A stretch of DNA of 64,000 nt from Ligilactobacillus cholophilus (lineage in GTDB: Bacteria; Bacillota; Bacilli; Lactobacillales; Lactobacillaceae), in the NCBI RefSeq assembly GCF_030389495.1, contig NZ_CP127832.1, forward strand, positions 930,001-994,000, read 5' to 3'. The first letter of the stretch is position 1. Every line of letters begins with the position of its first letter. A program made the position numbers and the translations under genes. The notes below the pieces were generated by a model that was given only the letters and a program-made list of their open reading frames with translations, was not told the origin of the DNA and ran no database searches. Shown one piece after another: positions 55,741 to 64,000 of the stretch.

Positions 55741-57316
55741 ATTTAGCAGTTAATTTTACGTCTGGATACTTATCTTCAAACCATCGTTCAGCGAATTCAT
55801 TTTCAAATAAGAATAAAGGTTCATCATTACTATCCTTAACTAAAATATTACGTGAACTAGACATTTTTTCATCTAGTTGATCAGGATCGATCCAACGCGC
55901 AATTTTATGTCCCATTGGCGTCATTACAACTTCTGAATTATATTCATTTTGCATTCTAAATTGAAATACTTCAAATTGTAATTGACCTACAGCACCTAAA
56001 ATATAATCTCCCGTACTATATGCTTTATATAGCTGAACTGCCCCTTCTTGAACTAATTGCTGAATTCCTTTATGGTATGATTTCTGCTTCATAACATTCT
56101 TTGGTGAAACTCTCACAAATAATTCAGGTGTAAATTGAGGTAATTTTTCAAATTTTACTTTTTGTTTTCCTGTGTAAATCGTATCACCAATTTGGAAATT
56201 ACCAGTATCATATAAACCGATAATATCTCCTGCAACAGCATTTTCAACTGTTTCTCGTGAATCAGCCATAAATTGTGTTGAATTTGAAAGCCGTATTTTC
56301 TTTCCTGTTCGTTCTAAAAATACATCCATTCCACGGTCAAATTCACCTGAACAAATTCTTACAAACGCAATTCGATCACGATGATTAGGATTCATATTTG
56401 CTTGAATCTTAAAAATAAAACCACTGAAATCTTTTTGTGTAGGTTCTACTGATCCCCCATCTTGGGTTTTATGTGCTGATGGTGCTGGTGCAAATTTCAA
56501 ATATGCATCAAGAAAAGTCTTTACTCCAAAATTTGTTAAAGCTGATCCAAAAAATACCGGCGTTAAATCACCTGTTGCAATTTTTTGTTCATCAAATTCG
56601 TTACCTGCATTTTTAATTAAATCGACTTCTTCTAAAACTTGCTGAAAAATACTTTCTTCTTGTAATGGATTAGGCTCAACAAGATCTCCATTTTCATTTA
56701 ATTTCAAAAATTGTTCATTTTTATCTTCACGTTGATATAATTCAACACGATTGTTATAAATGTCATAAAGTCCTTTTAATCCCTTACCCATTCCAATTGG
56801 CCAATTCATTGGATATGCTTCAATTCCTAATGTTTCTTCCAATTCAGCAATTAAATCTAATGGCTCTCGTCCATCACGATCTAATTTATTCATAAATGTA
56901 AAGATAGGAATTCCTCTCATTTTACAAATTTGGAATAATTTCTTTGTCTGTGGTTCAATCCCTTTAGCAGAATCGATAACCATAACTGCAGAGTCAACTG
57001 CCATCAATGTACGATAAGTATCTTCTGAAAAATCTTCGTGTCCAGGTGTATCTAGAATATTTATTCGTTTTCCCGCATAATCAAATTGCATTACAGAACT
57101 AGTTACCGAAATTCCACGTTTCTTTTCAATTTCCATCCAATCTGATTTAGCAAAATTTCCTGTCTTTTTACCTTTTACTGTTCCGGCCTGACGTACAACA
57201 CCACCAAAAAGTAATAATTGTTCAGTTATTGTTGTTTTCCCTGCATCCGGGTGTGAAATAATTGCAAATGTACGTCTTTTATTAATTTCTTGGGTTAATT
57301 CCTTCTGATCCATCAT
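55736..57316 (-). CDS. prfC: Peptide chain release factor 3
   Basis: 526 residues, a translational GTPase. G motifs: [12 protein letters not shown] (G1), RGISVTSS (G2), DTPGHEDF (G3), NKLD (G4). It recycles RF1/RF2 after termination. Two ATG codons are adjacent (57316 and 57313). It stands 20 bases downstream of the TagH-like gene and ends at a shared terminator. Confidence 0.96.
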   Translation of the reverse strand: MMDQKELTQEINKRRTFAIISHPDAGKTTITEQLLLFGGVVRQAGTVKGKKTGNFAKSDWMEIEKKRGISVTSSVMQFDYAGKRINILDTPGHEDFSEDTYRTLMAVDSAVMVIDSAKGIEPQTKKLFQICKMRGIPIFTFMNKLDRDGREPLDLIAELEETLGIEAYPMNWPIGMGKGLKGLYDIYNNRVELYQREDKNEQFLKLNENGDLVEPNPLQEESIFQQVLEEVDLIKNAGNEFDEQKIATGDLTPVFFGSALTNFGVKTFLDAYLKFAPAPSAHKTQDGGSVEPTQKDFSGFIFKIQANMNPNHRDRIAFVRICSGEFDRGMDVFLERTGKKIRLSNSTQFMADSRETVENAVAGDIIGLYDTGNFQIGDTIYTGKQKVKFEKLPQFTPELFVRVSPKNVMKQKSYHKGIQQLVQEGAVQLYKAYSTGDYILGAVGQLQFEVFQFRMQNEYNSEVVMTPMGHKIARWIDPDQLDEKMSSSRNILVKDSNDEPLFLFENEFAERWFEDKYPDVKLTAKL

Positions 57317-57336
57317 AATAATTATCCATCCACTTC

Positions 57337-58656
57337 TTAATTTTTAGGAACAACCAATGTTTGTCCTTGCTTTACATCAGTTTCCGATCCTAAGTTATTT
57401 AAATCTTGTATTTTTTGTACAGTAGTTTGATATTTTTCAGCAATAGTACCTATTGTCTCTCCGTCTTGTACAGAAATTGTCTGTGTTTCTTCTTTGCTTG
57501 AAGAGCTACTTGTACTACTTTGACTTACTGCTGAACTTGATGATAATTTAGCTACACTACTCATTTTATTTTTTGAACTTGAACTGACTTTAACAACGGA
57601 ATCAGCAACAGCCTGTTGTTTATTATTATGTTTATGATTTGCTAAAACATATCCACATGCAAAAATTATGCTAATTAAAATAATAATCATAAATAAAATC
57701 CATGGCCATTTGTGTTTCTTTTTCTTTTTAGGTTTTTGCTGCTCCATTTGATCTTGATATACCGGATCAATTCCCTTATCAACAAAAAATGCTTGACGCA
57801 TTCGTGGTTCATCTTTTCGTGTATATCCGTTTTTGAATAATTCTATTTTAAACTCTTCATATACACTGTCAATATTGAATGCCATTTGTTCTCTTTGCTT
57901 TTTAGCAATAAAATCATTCTTTTCTGGTCGAGATAAAGCATTATACCAATCTAATGAGTAGTTATATTGTTGTACAACTGATTGAGTAGGTCCAAAATCT
58001 TGCACTTCACCATATTGTAACCATAATGCACGTTCACAAAAGCCTTCAATTACAATACTTTTAGTATCCGAAATTATAAAAGATATTCCCTTATCTTTTA
58101 ATTCTTGAACCTTATTTGCAGTTTTTAAATAAAATGATTGATCTAAAATGCCAAACACATTATCAAGCAAAACTAAATCTGGCTCTAAGAATAATGCAAT
58201 TCCAATTGATAATCGTGCATATTGTGCTGTTGAATATGCTTTAACTGGACAATAAATCCATTCACCTAACTCTGTAAAGTTTAAAATGGCATTTATTATA
58301 TGATCACCTTTAAACGCATCAATATCGGATTTTAGAATCGATTGTCGAATATTTTCTAATCCAGTTAAGCTATTATCTAAAACATCTCTTGTACCAGCAT
58401 AAGTAATCTTCGAACGGCTTGTAATAAAACCAGTAGTTTGCTCTTCTTTTCCGGCAATAATACGCATTAAAGTTGATTTTCCTGACCCATTCGCACCTAC
58501 AACTCCAATTGCTTCACCATCATTAATATTTAAATTAACACCACGTAACATCCAAAGATGTTGTGTTTCATCTTTTTTCTTTGCCTTTTTAGAAACCTTT
58601 TTATCTGTTATTAAAGGCATTTCTTTTGTGATATATTTAATTTCTAATTTTCCCAT
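57337..58656 (-). CDS. tagH: Teichoic acid ABC transporter ATPase TagH-like, with LysM domain
   Basis: 439 residues. The N-terminal ATPase (about 1-240) has Walker [10 protein letters not shown], a divergent signature ([15 protein letters not shown]) and Walker [13 protein letters not shown], in which the usual catalytic Glu after the Asp is Asn. A linker and one membrane segment (about 315-337) follow, then a Ser-rich stretch and a C-terminal LysM domain (about 390-437, [15 protein letters not shown]). That layout resembles TagH proteins. No TagG permease gene is adjacent, so the partner must lie elsewhere. The missing catalytic residue is worth noting. Confidence 0.8.
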   Translation of the reverse strand: MGKLEIKYITKEMPLITDKKVSKKAKKKDETQHLWMLRGVNLNINDGEAIGVVGANGSGKSTLMRIIAGKEEQTTGFITSRSKITYAGTRDVLDNSLTGLENIRQSILKSDIDAFKGDHIINAILNFTELGEWIYCPVKAYSTAQYARLSIGIALFLEPDLVLLDNVFGILDQSFYLKTANKVQELKDKGISFIISDTKSIVIEGFCERALWLQYGEVQDFGPTQSVVQQYNYSLDWYNALSRPEKNDFIAKKQREQMAFNIDSVYEEFKIELFKNGYTRKDEPRMRQAFFVDKGIDPVYQDQMEQQKPKKKKKHKWPWILFMIIILISIIFACGYVLANHKHNNKQQAVADSVVKVSSSSKNKMSSVAKLSSSSAVSQSSTSSSSSKEETQTISVQDGETIGTIAEKYQTTVQKIQDLNNLGSETDVKQGQTLVVPKN

Positions 58657-58760
58657 TATTTCACCTAATCATTGATTTATCCTAAAATAATACTACAAAA
58701 TTAAATTATTTCTTTCAAGGTTACAACTACTATAAAATCATAAACATCTCTTAAATATAA

Positions 58761-58790
58761 TAGAGGCTGCGACTTCTGCCACAGCCTCTA
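58761..58790 (-). terminator. Terminator-like hairpin after gpsA
   Basis: The stem TAGAGGCTG/CAGCCTCTA lies 26 bases after the gpsA stop. The T run is weak. Confidence 0.55.
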
Positions 58791-58816
58791 CTTTAATTAA
58801 TAAAAATAATTAATGA

Positions 58817-59851
58817 TTATTCTTTATGTCCATAATTTTCTATTTCTGATTTTCCTGGACGTTCCATTAATTTTTCAATTTCTTCAGGAATATTTGCACC
58901 ATTATAAAGCACATTGTACATTGCACTACAAATTGGTAAACAAAGATTTAATTGGTTACCTACTTCGTATGCAGCCTTGCAAGTGTTAATTCCTTCAATT
59001 ACCATTCCCATATTTTCAATGATATCATCGAGCTTCTTGCCTTGACCTAATTGATTACCACATCTCCAGTTACGAGAATGAACACTAGTACATGTAACAA
59101 TTAAGTCACCAACACCACTTAATCCCATAAATGTTGCTGGATCTGCTCCCATTGCTACACCTAAACGACTGATTTCTGCTAAACCACGTGTCATAAGAGC
59201 TGCTTTAGCATCATCACCATAATTTAAGCCATGTAAAATACCAGCACCAATTGCGATAATATTCTTAAATGCTCCACCAACTTCTACACCAACAACATCT
59301 GTATTAGTATAAATTCTTAGATAATTGTTCATAAAAATATCTTGAACTGCACGAGCACATTCAATATCTTCACATGCTGCTGTAATTAATGTGATATCCT
59401 TATTAGCAACTTCTTCAGCATGACTTGGGCCTGAGAATACTACCATTCCAGAACGATATTGTTCTGGTATTTCTTCTGTTATAACTTGTGATAAGCGCTT
59501 ATGCGTACCTAATTCTAATCCTTTACTTGCATGAATTAAAATTGGTTTAATATCTAATTGCTTAAGTACTTCAACTACTTGTTGAGCAACTGAACGAATA
59601 ACTTTTGTAGGAATTGCAAACAAAATAAAATCAGCACCATCAACTGCTTCTTTTAAATCAAGCGTTGTTTTCAATTCTTCTGGATATGTATAATCATGAA
59701 TATAATGTTCATTTGTATGCTTTTCATTTAATTCTTTGACTTGTTCTTCATCAATAGTCCAAAGTACTACTTCATTACCATTTTGTACAAGTACACTAGC
59801 TAAAATACTTCCCCATGAACCTGCACCTAAAACTGCAATTTTTTTTGACAT
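58817..59851 (-). CDS. gpsA: Glycerol-3-phosphate dehydrogenase [NAD(P)+]
   Basis: 344 residues from the ATG at 59851 (AGGATG nine bases upstream), which gives the standard start [14 protein letters not shown]; a start at 59917 would add 22 residues not found in the family. The nucleotide-binding GAGSWG, the catalytic Lys in [13 protein letters not shown] and the motif [11 protein letters not shown] are present. It makes sn-glycerol 3-phosphate for phospholipids and so for lipoteichoic acid. Confidence 0.96.
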   Translation of the reverse strand: MSKKIAVLGAGSWGSILASVLVQNGNEVVLWTIDEEQVKELNEKHTNEHYIHDYTYPEELKTTLDLKEAVDGADFILFAIPTKVIRSVAQQVVEVLKQLDIKPILIHASKGLELGTHKRLSQVITEEIPEQYRSGMVVFSGPSHAEEVANKDITLITAACEDIECARAVQDIFMNNYLRIYTNTDVVGVEVGGAFKNIIAIGAGILHGLNYGDDAKAALMTRGLAEISRLGVAMGADPATFMGLSGVGDLIVTCTSVHSRNWRCGNQLGQGKKLDDIIENMGMVIEGINTCKAAYEVGNQLNLCLPICSAMYNVLYNGANIPEEIEKLMERPGKSEIENYGHKE

Positions 59852-59929
59852 ATCACTCATCCTATCTATTCGATATAATTCACTGTTAAAGTTATCACAA
59901 AAATTAATATTGAGCAATCATAAAGACCA

Positions 59930-61069
59930 TTATTTAGTATCTTCTTTGGAATTTTCTGATGTATCTTTAATTTTTGCGATGTTATAAACAAATTTTACTA
60001 CAACTTTTGAAACTGCGTATAATGGAACACCTAAAATCATACCTAATAATCCAGCAATATTACCTGCAACTAATAATATAATAATTATTGTTAGTGGATG
60101 TAAATTTAATGATTTACCAATCACATTTGGATATACTAAATTTCCATCAAGTTGTTGGACTACAATGCAAACAACTACTACCCAAATTACAGTTGAGAAG
60201 GATTTTGAAAAAGCTAGGAATAATGCTGGCATTAATCCTATATATGGTCCTAAGTAAGGAATAATATTAGTAATACCAGCAAATAAACCAACTAATAAAG
60301 CATATGGGATTCCCGTAAGACTATATCCGATTGCAGAAAATGTCCCAACAAATAAACATTCAATCATTTGTCCTGAAATATAACGTGAAAGAGTATAGCT
60401 CAAATCATGTAATAAACTTGACACTTTGCTTCGGTTTCGTTCTGGAAATGCACGTTCAATTGTTGGTGCGAGTTTTTCTCCATCTTTTAACATATAAAAA
60501 AGAATAAAAGGAACTGTTACAATCGTCACAGTAACATTAGTAATCGTTCCAATTACTGAGCCAATTGATGTTGTCAATGATAAAATAAAGTTTTTAATCA
60601 TTGAGGTTAATGACCCTTCAAATTTGTTCATATATGTATGCAAATCAATTTTTTGTAACCATTCAATATGCGAATTATTAAATAAATTCGTTAAGAATTG
60701 TTGTAACTCATGCAAATACCCTGGTAATCCAACTACAAGAGATTTAATTTGTTCAATCAGATGCGGAATAAAAAATGAAATTATTATTCCTAAAATTGAA
60801 ATCAAAAATATAAATACCATTGCAATTGCAGCTAAACGATTTACCTTAAACTTTTTATACTTTATTTTTGTTAATAAATTTACTAAAGGATTTAACAAAT
60901 AAAACAAAAATCCAGCTAATAAAAAAGGTGCAAATAAAGTCTGAAAGAACGTAAACACTGGGCTAAAAACAAATTGAATTTTTGTAAACACTAAAACAAG
61001 TGCTGCTAACAAAAGTAATTCAGCTGACCAAAACATCAACTTCCGTTTACGTTGCTCATTAAAAAACAT
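59930..61069 (-). CDS. AI-2E family transporter (PerM/YtvI-like)
   Basis: 379 residues with about eight membrane segments. The family motif GITNIIPYLGPYIG is near residue 265. The substrate is unknown; the family includes AI-2 exporters and Na+/H+ antiporters. AGGAGG lies upstream of the ATG. It is followed by gpsA after 78 bases. Confidence 0.88.
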   Translation of the reverse strand: MFFNEQRKRKLMFWSAELLLLAALVLVFTKIQFVFSPVFTFFQTLFAPFLLAGFLFYLLNPLVNLLTKIKYKKFKVNRLAAIAMVFIFLISILGIIISFFIPHLIEQIKSLVVGLPGYLHELQQFLTNLFNNSHIEWLQKIDLHTYMNKFEGSLTSMIKNFILSLTTSIGSVIGTITNVTVTIVTVPFILFYMLKDGEKLAPTIERAFPERNRSKVSSLLHDLSYTLSRYISGQMIECLFVGTFSAIGYSLTGIPYALLVGLFAGITNIIPYLGPYIGLMPALFLAFSKSFSTVIWVVVVCIVVQQLDGNLVYPNVIGKSLNLHPLTIIIILLVAGNIAGLLGMILGVPLYAVSKVVVKFVYNIAKIKDTSENSKEDTK

Positions 61070-61110
61070 AAAAATCCTCCTATGTAAATGCTAATAAGAC
61101 ATATTTTGTT

Positions 61111-61147
61111 AAAAAAAAGGCTGCGAATCAACTGTCGCAGCCTTTTT
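61111..61147 (-). terminator. Terminator of ntdP
   Basis: AAAAAGGCTGCGA and TCGCAGCCTTTTT pair with a short loop; T runs are on both strands. Confidence 0.75.
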
Positions 61148-61168
61148 AGAGTTATAAACCGGTATTTA

Positions 61169-61714
61169 CTACTGTCGGCGCGACAACTCTAGGTACCTAT
61201 TATACCAAATTTCAACATACTCTTTTGAAAATGGACCTTTTCCATTATTGATCCAATCAACTAAGGTAAGTACATTATGTTTCAAAATTTTATCGATTTC
61301 CTTAGAGTAATGCCATTTTTTGCCATGTTCTTCATATTCATCTACATCCAAAAGCCTTTTTTCACCATTTGGAAAAACTTTTACATCTAAATCATAATCG
61401 ATATATTTCAAAGCTTCACGGTCCATAATTGATGGTGAGGCTAAATTACAATAGTATGAAACTCCATTATCGCGAATCATTGTTACAATGTTAAACCAAT
61501 AATGTTTGTGAAAATAAATTAAGGCCGGTTCTCGAGTCACCCATCTACGCCCATCAGCTTCTGTAACTAAAGTGTGATCGTTACAACCAATAATAGCATT
61601 ATCACTAGTTTTAAGTACCATAGTATCACGCCATGTTCGATGTAAACTACCGTCGTGTTTATAACTTTTTATGGTAATAAACTCGCCTTCTTTAGGGCCT
61701 TTTGAATGACGCAT
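61169..61714 (-). CDS. ntdP: Nucleoside tri-/diphosphate phosphatase NtdP (YgaC, DUF402)
   Basis: 181 residues from the ATG at 61714 (AGCAGG six bases upstream). It closely follows B. subtilis Yga[50 protein letters not shown] and the C-terminal [20 protein letters not shown]. It hydrolyses nucleoside di- and triphosphates. It is a single-gene unit. Confidence 0.92.
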   Translation of the reverse strand: MRHSKGPKEGEFITIKSYKHDGSLHRTWRDTMVLKTSDNAIIGCNDHTLVTEADGRRWVTREPALIYFHKHYWFNIVTMIRDNGVSYYCNLASPSIMDREALKYIDYDLDVKVFPNGEKRLLDVDEYEEHGKKWHYSKEIDKILKHNVLTLVDWINNGKGPFSKEYVEIWYNRYLELSRRQ

Positions 61715-61794
61715 ATTTAACCTGCTTTCTATAAACACAGGTGTATTTTACACCGAATCATCACGAATATTATACCAAAGTTTAATCAAAATTC

Positions 61795-62961
61795 CTAAAA
61801 AATTTTGTCATCATCTATTAATTTTTTATAAATTGGAACATCCAATTTATAATTATTTCCGGCAGGTCGATTAGCAGAATTAGAAGCAAAAATCACTGCA
61901 GTTTGCCCGTCTTTTGAAATATCACCAACTGTTTCAAAGCCAAATTCTGCTCCATGAAAATGATATCCTTGATATTGATTGCCAAGTAATCCAGGAATTT
62001 TTTTATTTAATGGATATAGACCAGCTTCATAATCAGATTTTGTTTTTCCTGTTGAATATAAATTTGCTGTTTGTTCAGGAGATAAAATTTTTGCAGTTAA
62101 AAAGGCTCTTAATGTTCGATACAAATCACCATTTGACATAAATAAGTTTCCCGTGCCTAACTGATTAGTATATCCACTTATCGGTTCATTATATATGCGA
62201 TATGGTGATACTTCACTAAAATGATAACCTTGTGCCTGTTGAAATTCATGTTTTTTCATATCTTGAAAAAAATAAGTATTTTTCAAATTCAATGGTTTTT
62301 GAATTGCTTTTTTAAAATATTCATAATAACTTTGGTGAGTTACTTTTTGGATAATACCTGATAAAAGCACAAAATTAACTGGTTGATACTGGATATTTCC
62401 AATATGTGATTCAACTATGTGGGTATTTTTAACTGTATAATCCAAAAATTGTTTATCAGTCATTTCTTTATTAGGTAATGGCTCTGACAAAATTCCCGAA
62501 GTCATTGTTAACAAATTCCTTAATGTAACTTTATCTGCATTTTTTATTTGTGGATAAAAATGACTTAATGGTGTATCAAGTGAAAATTTATATTTAATTG
62601 CAACTTTTTTTAACATCATTGCGGTTATTCCCTTTTGAATTGAAGCAATTTGAAAAGTTGTTCTTCCTGAATTTTTAAGACCTTTTGCACGATTAGCGTA
62701 ACCAAAGCCTTGTTGATAAACTAATCTTCCATTCTTTATAAGTGTTACTGTTCCAATAAAATGTCGTTTCTTAACCTGCTTATTTAAATTCTTTTCAAGT
62801 TCAGTTCCTTTAATTTCATTAACATTTTCATCAAAAGAATGTAATTGGACTGTACTTAAACTAGCAGCTTTGACTTCTGTTACAGAACTACTAGTAAATA
62901 TAATTGAAAAAGCAATAATTATAATACTAATTACCCATTTATTTTTTCTTAAATTTAACAA
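61795..62961 (-). CDS. Beta-lactamase-related serine hydrolase, secreted
   Basis: About 388 residues from a TTG at 62961 with AAGGTG eight bases upstream; other in-frame starts up to 63021 lie further inside rlmD. A basic start and one hydrophobic segment (about 9-27) act as signal or anchor (cleavage after VKA is possible). The active-site motif SIQK (S-x-x-K), a YQPVN segment in the place of Y-x-N and the later HGAEFG box are class C-like. It may be a penicillin-binding esterase or D,D-peptidase; the substrate is not known. It overlaps rlmD, so the two are co-transcribed. Confidence 0.78.
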   Translation of the reverse strand: MLNLRKNKWVISIIIIAFSIIFTSSSVTEVKAASLSTVQLHSFDENVNEIKGTELEKNLNKQVKKRHFIGTVTLIKNGRLVYQQGFGYANRAKGLKNSGRTTFQIASIQKGITAMMLKKVAIKYKFSLDTPLSHFYPQIKNADKVTLRNLLTMTSGILSEPLPNKEMTDKQFLDYTVKNTHIVESHIGNIQYQPVNFVLLSGIIQKVTHQSYYEYFKKAIQKPLNLKNTYFFQDMKKHEFQQAQGYHFSEVSPYRIYNEPISGYTNQLGTGNLFMSNGDLYRTLRAFLTAKILSPEQTANLYSTGKTKSDYEAGLYPLNKKIPGLLGNQYQGYHFHGAEFGFETVGDISKDGQTAVIFASNSANRPAGNNYKLDVPIYKKLIDDDKIF

Positions 62962-64000
62962 TTGCTTCACACCTTGCTGTTTGAGGAAACATATCAATTG
63001 ATTGAATATATTCCACATCATAATCTTTTACTAAAGATACTAAATCACGAGCTAATGTTGAGGGATTACATGAAACATAAACAAATTTTTCAGGTTTAAA
63101 ATTGTGGATTGTATCAAGTAAAGTATCATCTAATCCGGTTCTTGGGGGATCAACAACTAATGCATCTGTTTTAAATCCCTCTTTACCCCACTTTGTAACC
63201 CATTTTTCTGCAGTTCCTACTTCATAAAATGCGTTTTTTCTTTCCGACAACTTAGCATTTGTTCTTGCATCCTCAATTGCTTCTGGAATAATATCCATTC
63301 CACGAATTTCTTTAGCATTTTTACCTACATATAATCCAATGGTTCCTACACCACAATAAGCATCAACTAAGTTTTCATTGGGAGATAATGCTAATGCTTG
63401 CTTTACTTGGTCATAGAGCTTAATTGTTTGAAGTGGATTTAATTGGAAAAAAGCACGTGCAGATAGTTTAAATTCAACATCTCCTAATTTTTCACGAATA
63501 TAAGTTTTTCCAGCTAATTTAATTGTTTCATCTCCCCAAACTAATGAACCTCTACCAGGATTTATATTTTGCATAATTGAAACAATTTGTGGATATTTTT
63601 GCTGTAAATCCATAATCAATTGATTTTTTTGAGGAAAATTGGTTTGATTCGTTATGAAAGTAACTTGAATTTCGTCAAATGCACTTGATTGTCGAATAAC
63701 AACTGTTTTTAAATTTCCAGAATTTTTCTTTTCATCATAAATCGAAACATTCCATTTTTGTAACAATTTTACAATAGATCGAATTATAATCATCGATAAA
63801 GGCATTTGTGTGCTAAAATCAGGTAAATCGACCAAATAATGAGAATTTGGTCGATATAATCCTGCTTTTATCGTCCCATTTTCCATTTTACGAATTTGAA
63901 ATTGCAATTTATTGCGATATTCATATGGATAATCCATTCCAATTGTATCTTTAATTTCAAAATCTTGATATCCAGTCGGCTTAAACTTATTTAATGCTTG
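62939..64000 (-). CDS. rlmD: 23S rRNA (uracil-5-)-methyltransferase RlmD, 5' end outside the window
   Basis: The frame is open to the right edge of the window; at least 353 residues are visible. The segment IGMDYPYEYRNKLQF is typical of the family's middle region, not of its start, so the first 80-100 residues (usually a TRAM domain) lie outside. The SAM-binding motif VDAYCGVGTIGLYVG, the catalytic region DPPRTGLD and the nucleophile Cys in YVSCNPSTLARD are seen. It methylates a uridine of 23S rRNA. Confidence 0.93.
   Translation of the reverse strand, partial: QALNKFKPTGYQDFEIKDTIGMDYPYEYRNKLQFQIRKMENGTIKAGLYRPNSHYLVDLPDFSTQMPLSMIIIRSIVKLLQKWNVSIYDEKKNSGNLKTVVIRQSSAFDEIQVTFITNQTNFPQKNQLIMDLQQKYPQIVSIMQNINPGRGSLVWGDETIKLAGKTYIREKLGDVEFKLSARAFFQLNPLQTIKLYDQVKQALALSPNENLVDAYCGVGTIGLYVGKNAKEIRGMDIIPEAIEDARTNAKLSERKNAFYEVGTAEKWVTKWGKEGFKTDALVVDPPRTGLDDTLLDTIHNFKPEKFVYVSCNPSTLARDLVSLVKDYDVEYIQSIDMFPQTARCEAIVKFKKK

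Overview
The window is low-GC Firmicute DNA. The rRNA operon, the tRNA order and the core genes (HPr/EI, ClpE with a CtsR operator, LtaS with LafA/LafB, YkuJ, DUF1827, NtdP) point to the family Lactobacillaceae. The 16S sequence looks most like the Ligilactobacillus/Liquorilactobacillus group; that is a judgement by eye, not an alignment. It falls into two halves that meet near 36 kb.

The left part (about 1 to 35.9 kb, nearly all minus strand) is a Tn916/ICEBs1-type integrative conjugative element whose integrase end lies beyond the left edge. From right to left it carries two YdcP-like proteins, an FtsK-like coupling protein, an oriT, a MobT relaxase, a small type I toxin-antitoxin-like locus, a SAP-domain protein, TcpC, TcpD, TcpE, ArdA, a VirB4 ATPase, a VirB6-like membrane protein, a lysozyme/NlpC-P60 hydrolase (with an apparent frameshift in an A10 tract) and a VirB8-like protein. 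Next comes a block of cargo. It contains a complete class I lantibiotic cluster (lanA-B-C-D-P-T followed by a BceRS-type two-component system and a BceAB-type transporter), a PHP-domain/SMC-like ATPase with a small overlapping partner, a decayed IS1595-family transposase, and a three-gene overlapping restriction-modification-like operon. The element's regulatory end (Tn916 orf7/orf8-like sigma factor and HTH protein) closes the left side.

The most interesting system is the lantibiotic. Its 22-residue core ends CTPGCAHTGSFNSYCC, which puts it in the epidermin/gallidermin/mutacin 1140 family, and the leader ends SNDDPDTR as in mutacin 1140. Positions 1, 2, 4 and 13 differ from the members I know, and the basic residues are lost. 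Instead of LanFEG plus a separate regulator, the cluster contains a Bce-type peptide-sensing and detoxification module. Inverted repeats matching the known BceR box (TnACA-N4-TGTAA) lie upstream of the lanA promoter and, with one mismatch, upstream of the transporter genes. The likely circuit is that peptide outside the cell is sensed through BceAB/BceS, and BceR then drives both production and immunity. A second regulatory circuit is suggested by two 44-bp modules containing an ECF-type promoter (TGCAAC-N17-CGRG). One lies in front of the sigma factor gene and the other in front of whatever lies left of the window.

The right part is chromosomal. Between the element and the rRNA operon are a yjdF gene with a candidate riboswitch leader and eleven tRNA genes, then 5S, 23S, tRNA-Ala and 16S rRNA with tandem promoters. 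Beyond that come lipoteichoic acid synthesis (LtaS; LafA/LafB glycolipid anchor; a YbhN-like membrane protein), ptsHI, clpE, a MucBP-like protein, prfC, a TagH-like ATPase, gpsA, an AI-2E family permease, ntdP, a beta-lactamase-like serine hydrolase and the 3' part of rlmD, which runs off the right edge.
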